Part shown: piece by piece, positions 58,792 to 64,000 of the stretch | Position numbering within the stretch: position 1 is the stretch's first letter | Layout of the letters: each line of letters begins with the position of its first letter | NCBI RefSeq assembly: GCF_902859695.1 | Contig: NZ_CADIJL010000001.1 | Location: 124,001-188,000, forward strand | Origin: Achromobacter ruhlandii | GTDB taxonomy: Bacteria > Pseudomonadota > Gammaproteobacteria > Burkholderiales > Burkholderiaceae_B | Length of the DNA stretch: 64,000 nucleotides | Reading direction: 5' to 3' | Made by a program: the position numbers and the translations under genes | The notes under the pieces: model-generated | What the model saw: the letters and a program-made list of their open reading frames with translations, nothing else | Databases searched by the model: none | Told to the model about the DNA's origin: nothing

Positions 58792-60060
58792 ATGGAACTA
58801 AACCTGCTGGCTCTGGAAACCTCTTCGTCGCGCTGCGGCGTGGCCCTTTTGCGCGCCTCTGGCGGGCGGCTGGAGGTTGCCGTCCGCGAACATGAAGGCT
58901 CCCAGGAGCACGCCGAACGCCTTTTGCCGATGGCCAACGAGCTGCTGGCCGAGGCCGGCCTGGCGCCCGGCGCCCTGCAGGCGGTGGCGTTCGGCCAGGG
59001 GCCGGGCGGCTTCACCGGGTTGCGGGTGGCCTGCGGCGTGGCCCAGGGGATGGCGATGGGCCTGGGCATCCCGGTGCTGCCGGTCGTATCGCACCAGGCC
59101 GTGGCCGCCCAGGCGGGCGGCACGGCGGACCAGGCCATCGTGGTGGCGCTGGACGCCCGCATGAATGAAGTCTATCTGGCGGTCTATCGGCAGGTGGCGG
59201 GCGCCTCCGGCGAGTCCGCCTGGGACACGCTGCAGGCCCCGTTGCTGATCGCGGCGGCCGAAGTGGTGCCCTGGACGGCGCATCATCTGTCCGCCTGGTC
59301 GCGCGCCGCAGGCCGCCCGCTGACCCCGCTGCTGGCGGGCGATGCGTGGGAGGCCTACGCGGCCGACATGCCCGTTCCCGCCGACTGGCGCCGCGCCGTC
59401 GAGGCGCAGCGGCCCGAGGCGGCCAGCGTGGCGCGGCTGGCCAGCCAGGCCTGGCTGCGGGGGGAGGCGCTGCCGCCGGAGCAGGCCGCGCCGCTCTATG
59501 TGCGCGACAAGGTCGCATTCACCACCGCCGAGCGTCAGCGCGGCGAGGGCGGCAATCCCAAGGCCCGCTCGACGCTGGCGCCGCTGGTGCCACAGGCGCT
59601 GACCGACGCCGACCTGGACGACGTGGTGGCGCTGGAAGCCAATGTCCAGTCCTTTCCCTGGACCCGCGGCAATTTCGCCGATGCGCTGGCGGCTGGCTAT
59701 GGCGCCTGGACATTGCGGCGTGATGGCCGGCTGGCCGGGTTCTGTATCTTGATGTTTGCGCCCGACGTGGCCCATCTGCTGGTGATCGCCGTGGCGCGCG
59801 ACCTGCACCGCCAGGGCCTGGGCAGCCTGCTGCTGGACTGGTGCGAGCAGCAGGCGCGCGAGCGCGGCCTGGATGGCGTGCTGCTGGAAGTGCGTCCGTC
59901 CAATACCTCGGCGGTCGCGTTCTACAAGGACCGCGGCTATCTGCAGATCGGCCTGCGGCGGGGCTACTATCCGGCCGAGAAGGGCGGGCGCGAGGATGCG
60001 CTGGTGATGCAGAAGCGCCTGGACACGGCGGCGGCCGCGCCCCTGGGAGCGGCGGCGTGA
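58792..60060 (+). CDS. tsaB: TsaB-RimI fusion protein
   Basis: 422 residues with two domains usually encoded by separate genes. Residues 1 to about 255 are TsaB (MELNLLALETSSSRCGVALL, HAERLLPM, FGQGPGGFTGLRVACGVAQGMA, ALDARMNEVYLAVY), the partner of TsaD in making threonylcarbamoyl-adenosine at tRNA position 37. Residues about 285-412 are a RimI-type GNAT acetyltransferase (LVIAVARDLHRQGLGSLLLDWCEQQARERGLDGVLLEVRPSNTSAVAFYKDRGY), which acetylates the N-terminus of ribosomal protein S18. There is no stop or ribosome-binding site in the linker. The start ATG gives the normal TsaB N-terminus; an upstream extension is unneeded. Confidence 0.9.
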   Translation: MELNLLALETSSSRCGVALLRASGGRLEVAVREHEGSQEHAERLLPMANELLAEAGLAPGALQAVAFGQGPGGFTGLRVACGVAQGMAMGLGIPVLPVVSHQAVAAQAGGTADQAIVVALDARMNEVYLAVYRQVAGASGESAWDTLQAPLLIAAAEVVPWTAHHLSAWSRAAGRPLTPLLAGDAWEAYAADMPVPADWRRAVEAQRPEAASVARLASQAWLRGEALPPEQAAPLYVRDKVAFTTAERQRGEGGNPKARSTLAPLVPQALTDADLDDVVALEANVQSFPWTRGNFADALAAGYGAWTLRRDGRLAGFCILMFAPDVAHLLVIAVARDLHRQGLGSLLLDWCEQQARERGLDGVLLEVRPSNTSAVAFYKDRGYLQIGLRRGYYPAEKGGREDALVMQKRLDTAAAAPLGAAA

Positions 60061-61001
60061 CGGCGCCGCATTCCCCGCCGGCATCGGCCGCGCCCCGCGT
60101 CAATCCGCTGCAGCGCCTGTGGCTGCGCGAGCTGGGCATGGAGCGCCTGTGGCTGCGGCCCGCGCCCCAGCCGCAGGCCGCGCCCGCTGCCATGCCCCAA
60201 GTGCCTGTTCCCAAACAGGAATCGCCCGCCGCGCCGCCCCAGGTGGCTGTTTCCAAACAGGAGTCTCCGGCACCGGCGGTGCCGGCCCGTGATGCCGCTG
60301 CGCCGCCGGCGGCCTCGGCGGTTCGCCTGGCCGGCCCTGGCCCGGGCCTGCGCAATGGCCCTCCGCCCAAGCCGGCGCCCAAGGCCGAGGTGGTCACGGA
60401 CGCCGCCCCGGCGGTGATTCCGGTGGCCGAAGCGGTCAAGAACGCCACCCTGGACGAACTGCGCGAACAGGTGGTGGCGTGCACCGCATGCGGCCTGTGC
60501 GGCGGCCGCCGCCACGCGGTGTTCGGCCATGGCGGCCAGCCCACGCGCTGGCTGGTGGTCGGCGAGGCGCCCGGTGAACAGGAAGACAGGCAGGGCCAAC
60601 CTTTCGTGGGCCGCTCCGGGCAGTTACTGGATTCGATGCTGTCGGCGGTGGGCATGAGCCGCGAGCGCGATGTCTTCATCGCCAACGTCATCAAGTGCCG
60701 CCCGCCCGGCAACCGCAATCCCAAGCCCGAGGAAATCGCGGCCTGCAGTCCGTACCTGATGCGCCAGATCGCGCTGCTCAAGCCGGAGCGCATTCTGGTG
60801 CTGGGTCGCTTCGCTGCCCAGACGCTGCTGGGCACGGACGCGACCATCGGCAGCCTGCGCGGCCGGGTACACCAGATGAAGACGGAAGAGGGGCGCGAGA
60901 TCCCGGTGATCGTGAGCTATCACCCGGCCTATCTGTTGCGCAGTCCGGCCGAGAAGGCGCGGGCCTGGCAAGACCTGAAGCTGGCCTCCCGCCAGCTGTA
61001 G
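60057..61001 (+). CDS. Uracil-DNA glycosylase, family 4, with long Pro/Ala-rich N-terminus
   Basis: Iron-sulfur uracil-DNA glycosylase of about 314 residues. Cluster ligands are C142, C145 (CTAC), C214 (KCRPPGNRNP) and C230 (AACSPYL); catalytic segments are VVGEAPGEQEDRQGQPFVGRSGQLLD and VSYHPAYLLRSP. The first 125 residues are a Pro/Ala-rich, low-complexity extension absent from thermophilic family members, and contain a 42-base tandem duplication. The start is GTG at 60057, overlapping the TsaB-RimI stop (GTGA), with GGGAG upstream. Confidence 0.9.
   Translation: MTAPHSPPASAAPRVNPLQRLWLRELGMERLWLRPAPQPQAAPAAMPQVPVPKQESPAAPPQVAVSKQESPAPAVPARDAAAPPAASAVRLAGPGPGLRNGPPPKPAPKAEVVTDAAPAVIPVAEAVKNATLDELREQVVACTACGLCGGRRHAVFGHGGQPTRWLVVGEAPGEQEDRQGQPFVGRSGQLLDSMLSAVGMSRERDVFIANVIKCRPPGNRNPKPEEIAACSPYLMRQIALLKPERILVLGRFAAQTLLGTDATIGSLRGRVHQMKTEEGREIPVIVSYHPAYLLRSPAEKARAWQDLKLASRQL
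60204..60261 (+). repeat. Imperfect 42-base tandem repeat in the glycosylase linker
   Basis: TGTTCCCAAACAGGA (60206) recurs as TGTTTCCAAACAGGA (60248), offset 42 bases, encoding PKQESPA and SKQESPA. Each copy is itself palindromic (CTGTT...AACAG). Confidence 0.7.
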
Positions 61002-61064
61002 GCGGGAAAGCCTTTTCCCGACGGCGCCGCCGGCCAGGGCCGCGAGGGCGGCCCCGGCGGGCGA

Positions 61065-62381
61065 TCAGCGGGTGTGCGAGTCCAGCGCGTGGCCGTGGCC
61101 TTCCTGGCCGATCTGGTCGTGCAGTTCGGGATTGGCCGCCAGGTTGCGCCGGCTCCAGCGCATGAACACCACCATCAGCACGGCCACCACGGTGCCGAAG
61201 ATCACGATGATGATGTTGATCGGCAGTTGCAGCCACAGCAGCAGCGTGTACATGGCCACCATCAGCAGGATGTTGAGCTGCTCGTTGAAGTTCTGCACCG
61301 CGATCGAATGGCCGGCCGACAGCAGCACGTGGCCGCGGTGCTGCAGCAGGGCGTTCATGGGCACCACGAAGAAGCCCGCCAGCCCGCCCGTGATCAGCAG
61401 CAGCAGGTAGACGCTCCAGGGCGCATAGACCAGCGGCATCAGCAGCACCACCAGGCCCATGGCGGCGCCCACCGGCAATACCGACAGGGCGCGGCGCAGC
61501 GGGATGCGGCCGGCCAGGATCGAGCCCACCACCGTGCCCAGCGCGGCCACGCCCATCAGCATCGAGGCCTTGTCCAGCTGGTAGCCCAGATGGCTGCGGC
61601 CCCATTCGATGACGATCAGTTGCAGCGTCGCGCCGGCGCCCCAGAACAGGGTGGTGACGGCCAGCGAGATCTGGCCCAGCTTGTCCTTCCAGAGCACGCG
61701 CACGTAGCCCCAGAAGGTGCGCATCAGCTTGACCGGGTTCTTCTGCTGCGGCGGATAGCGCACGTGCGTGTGCGGGATCAGCAGGTTGCACAGCGCCGCC
61801 AGCAGGTAGACGAAGGCGATGACCAGGATGGCGGCTTCGGCCGGCGTATGCACCAGCTTGCCGATGAAGGAGTGCTGCAGCAGCGCGGTGGATACCGTGG
61901 TCGAGATCAGCAGGCCACCCAGCACGGTGCCCAGGATGATGGAGAAGACGGTCAGGCCCTCGATCCAGCTGTTGCCCTTGACCAGCATGGTCGGCGGCAG
62001 CATTTCCGTGACGATGCCGTACTTGGCCGGCGAGTAGGCGGCGGCGCCGATGCCCACCACGCCGTAGGCGGCGCAGACCAGGTAGGTCTGGTATTCAGGG
62101 GCGACGCCGATGCTGGCGTACGAGAACATGAGCAGACAGCCGGCCACTTTCAGGGCGTTGGTCGAGAACATCACCCGGCCCTTGGGGTACGAGTCGGCGA
62201 TGGCGCCAACGAAGGCGGCCAGCACCACGTAAGCCAGCGCGAAGGACCATTTCATGATCGGGGCCAGCCAGTCCGGGCCGTGCAGTTCCTGTATCAAGGC
62301 GATCGCGGCAATGAATAGCGCGTTGTCCGCCAATGACGAGAAGGCCTGCGCGGCCATGACCAGATAGAAACCTCGTTTCAA
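61065..62381 (-). CDS. lplT: Lysophospholipid transporter LplT
   Basis: Major-facilitator transporter of 438 residues with twelve helices that flips lysophospholipids inward for re-acylation. The opening KRGFYLVMAAQAFSSLADNALFIAAIALI and the GRIPLRRALSVLPVGAAMG and PMNALLQHRGHVLLSAGHSIAVQNFNEQ segments match the LplT family. The partner acyltransferase gene (aas) is not fused or adjacent. The start is TTG at 62381, with GGGGA five bases upstream; ATG at 62357 would remove part of the first helix. Confidence 0.88.
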   Translation of the reverse strand: MKRGFYLVMAAQAFSSLADNALFIAAIALIQELHGPDWLAPIMKWSFALAYVVLAAFVGAIADSYPKGRVMFSTNALKVAGCLLMFSYASIGVAPEYQTYLVCAAYGVVGIGAAAYSPAKYGIVTEMLPPTMLVKGNSWIEGLTVFSIILGTVLGGLLISTTVSTALLQHSFIGKLVHTPAEAAILVIAFVYLLAALCNLLIPHTHVRYPPQQKNPVKLMRTFWGYVRVLWKDKLGQISLAVTTLFWGAGATLQLIVIEWGRSHLGYQLDKASMLMGVAALGTVVGSILAGRIPLRRALSVLPVGAAMGLVVLLMPLVYAPWSVYLLLLITGGLAGFFVVPMNALLQHRGHVLLSAGHSIAVQNFNEQLNILLMVAMYTLLLWLQLPINIIIVIFGTVVAVLMVVFMRWSRRNLAANPELHDQIGQEGHGHALDSHTR

Positions 62382-62539
62382 GAATGTCCCCGTACTTTGA
62401 CCTGAGCCCGGTCGGTCTGCGTGAAAATTATGCGTCTTGCGAAAAAGTGTCAGCGAGTATAGCCCGTGGCGCGGGTAGGGCTATTCAGCGTTTGCCCGCG
62501 GGTTGCGGCAGGTCAGGTGGCGGACGGCAAGGGGGCGGG

Positions 62540-62577
62540 CTGTCCCCGGCTTGACCGTTGTTCACGTTTGGGGACAG
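62540..62577. repeat. Eight-base inverted repeat CTGTCCCC / GGGGACAG
   Basis: Perfect arms at 62540-62547 and 62570-62577 with a 22-base spacer. The left block also resembles the sequence at 62385, so this may be a small dispersed repeat family or an operator. Confidence 0.5.
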
Positions 62578-62606
62578 ACTGCCTGCGGTATCATACGACC
62601 CATCCG

Positions 62607-62635
62607 CAAGCCGGCCCTCCGTGGGCCGGTTTGCA
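62607..62635. repeat. Stable hairpin in the smc leader
   Basis: GCAAGCCGGCCC pairs with GGGCCGGTTTGC (one G-U pair) across a five-base loop, 59 bases before the smc start. No T run follows, so it is not a terminator. Confidence 0.6.
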
Positions 62636-62693
62636 ATGTGTGCGGCAGGTCCGTTAACGCCTTTCGTTCAACCCACCCCGTCGTCATCGTACT

Positions 62694-64000
62694 GTGCGTC
62701 TTACTCAGCTCAAACTCGCCGGCTTCAAGTCCTTCGTCGATCCCACCGTGATTCCCGTGCCCAGCCAGCTGGTGGGCGTGGTGGGACCCAATGGCTGCGG
62801 CAAATCGAACATCATCGATGCGGTGCGCTGGGTGCTGGGCGAAGCCAAGGCCTCGGAACTGCGCGGCGAGTCCATGCAGGACGTGATCTTCAACGGCTCG
62901 GGCAACCGCAAGCCGGCGGCCCGGGCGTCGGTCGAAATGGTGTTCGACAACAGCGAGGGCCGCGCCGCCGGGCAATGGAGCAGCTACGCCGAGATCGCCG
63001 TGCGCCGCGTGCTGACGCGCGACGGCACCAGCAGCTATTTCGTCAACAACCAGCAGGTGCGGCGCCGCGATATTCACGACATCTTCCTGGGCACCGGCCT
63101 GGGCGCGCGCGGCTACGCCATCATCGGCCAGGGCATGATCAACCGGCTGATCGAGGCGCGTCCGGAGGAACTGCGGGTGTTCCTGGAAGAGGCCGCCGGC
63201 GTGTCGCGCTATAAAGAGCGCCGCCGCGAGACCGAAAACCGCCTCTCCGACACGCGCGAGAACCTGACCCGCGTCGAAGACATCCTGCGCGAACTGAACA
63301 GCCAGCTGGAAAAGCTGGAGGCCCAGGCCGAGGTCGCCACCCGCTACCGCGAGCTGCAGGCCGATGGCGAAAAGAAGCAGCACGCGCTGTGGTTCCTGAA
63401 GGAAACCGGCGCGCGCGAAGAGCGCGCCAGGAAGGCCCAGGAAATGGCCCAGGCCCAGAACGAGCTGGAAGCCGCCATTGCCGGCCTGCGGGCCGGCGAA
63501 GCCGCGCTTGAATCCCGGCGCCAGGCCCACTACGCCGCCAGCGACGCGGTCCACACCGCCCAGGGCGCCCTGTACGAGGCCAACGCCCAGGTCAGCCGCC
63601 TGGAAGCCGAAATCCGCCACGTGGTGGATTCCCGCAACCGCCTGCAGGCGCGCCGCGACCAGCTGCAGCAGCAGATTGCCGAATGGAACAGCCAGCGCGA
63701 GCACTGCGCCGAGCAGATCGCGCAGGCCGAGGAAGACCTGGCCGCCGGCGCCGCCCGCACCGAAGAGGCGCGGGCCGCCGCCGAGGACGCCCAGGCCGCG
63801 CTGCCGTCGGTTGAGCAGCGCGTGCGCGAAGCCGCCTCCGGCCGTGACGAAATGCGTGCCGCCCTGGCCCGCGTGGAACAGAACCTGGCCCTGGTGGCGC
63901 AGACCCAGCGCGACGCCGACCGCCAGATGCAGGCGCTGGAGCAGCGCCGTGAGCGCCTGCAACAGGAACTGCGCGAATTGCACAGTCCCGACCCGGTGCG
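62694..64000 (+). CDS. smc: Chromosome segregation protein SMC, N-terminal part (runs off window)
   Basis: Structural-maintenance-of-chromosomes ATPase; 435 codons are in the window and the gene continues past 64000. The start is GTG at 62694, giving [18 protein letters not shown], the normal SMC N-terminus. Walker A is G31-P-N-G-C-G-K-S38; the Q-loop region [19 protein letters not shown] type segment and [20 protein letters not shown] follow. From about residue 170 it becomes a long heptad-patterned coiled coil rich in Ala, Glu, Gln and Arg. It will dimerise and act with ScpA/ScpB in chromosome compaction. Confidence 0.95.
   Translation, partial: MRLTQLKLAGFKSFVDPTVIPVPSQLVGVVGPNGCGKSNIIDAVRWVLGEAKASELRGESMQDVIFNGSGNRKPAARASVEMVFDNSEGRAAGQWSSYAEIAVRRVLTRDGTSSYFVNNQQVRRRDIHDIFLGTGLGARGYAIIGQGMINRLIEARPEELRVFLEEAAGVSRYKERRRETENRLSDTRENLTRVEDILRELNSQLEKLEAQAEVATRYRELQADGEKKQHALWFLKETGAREERARKAQEMAQAQNELEAAIAGLRAGEAALESRRQAHYAASDAVHTAQGALYEANAQVSRLEAEIRHVVDSRNRLQARRDQLQQQIAEWNSQREHCAEQIAQAEEDLAAGAARTEEARAAAEDAQAALPSVEQRVREAASGRDEMRAALARVEQNLALVAQTQRDADRQMQALEQRRERLQQELRELHSPDPV

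Larger units (their letters stand above)
62382..62693. other. 312-base divergent region between lplT and smc
   Basis: No gene recognised. It contains related TGTCCCC..TTGACC blocks at 62385-62402 and 62541-62556, an inverted GGGGACAG at 62570-62577, a possible -10 TATCAT at 62590-62595 for smc, and a hairpin at 62607-62635. Confidence 0.55.

Overview
This 64 kb window is GC-rich chromosomal DNA of a betaproteobacterium in the family Alcaligenaceae, most likely Achromobacter or a close Bordetella relative. Four things point there: an AxyXY-OprZ type efflux operon with a divergent MexZ/AxyZ-like regulator, a RisA/RisS two-component pair, a Bordetella-type trimeric porin directly in front of a complete nuoA-N operon that ends in a DUF2818 gene, and overall codon use. 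No rRNA, tRNA, CRISPR array, prophage or insertion sequence was recognised. The species cannot be fixed from the sequence alone.

Region 1 (1-19.1 kb) is an efflux block. It holds three RND pumps: (a) a partial permease plus lipoprotein adaptor on the minus strand with a divergent TetR gene; (b) a plus-strand adaptor / MexI-like permease / outer-membrane factor operon followed by a COG2345/SufR-like regulator with a cysteine cluster; (c) a minus-strand axyX-axyY-oprZ operon with divergent axyZ. A BCCT (choline/betaine type) transporter lies between (a) and (b).

Region 2 (19.1-28 kb) is an accessory metabolic stretch: a LysR regulator, an orphan family-5 solute-binding protein and a gamma-glutamyltransferase-family enzyme; then a tight diacylglycerol-kinase-like / metallophosphoesterase / PAP2 phosphatase cluster; then a minus-strand TetR / PaaI-type thioesterase / short Rossmann protein operon with ATGA overlaps.

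Region 3 (28-45 kb) is core respiration: the major porin with its own terminator, then nuoABCDEFGHIJKLMN encoding the 14-subunit NADH:quinone oxidoreductase, a DUF2818 membrane protein and a strong terminator.

Region 4 (45-64 kb) is mixed housekeeping: a TonB-dependent siderophore receptor, serB, mfd, ispD-ispF, a large secreted protein with an HExxH peptidase-like core and a cysteine-less rhodanese-like tail, ahpD/ahpC peroxide defence, the risA-risS system, a tsaB-rimI gene fusion, a family-4 uracil-DNA glycosylase, lplT, and the 5' part of smc.

The most novel-looking items are the DUF4344-like three-part protein (53116-55194), the regulatory region of axyZ (a palindrome over its promoter and a terminator-like hairpin in its leader), the cysteine-cluster regulator attached to the second pump operon, the tsaB-rimI fusion, and the shared divergent -10 region of mfd and ispD.
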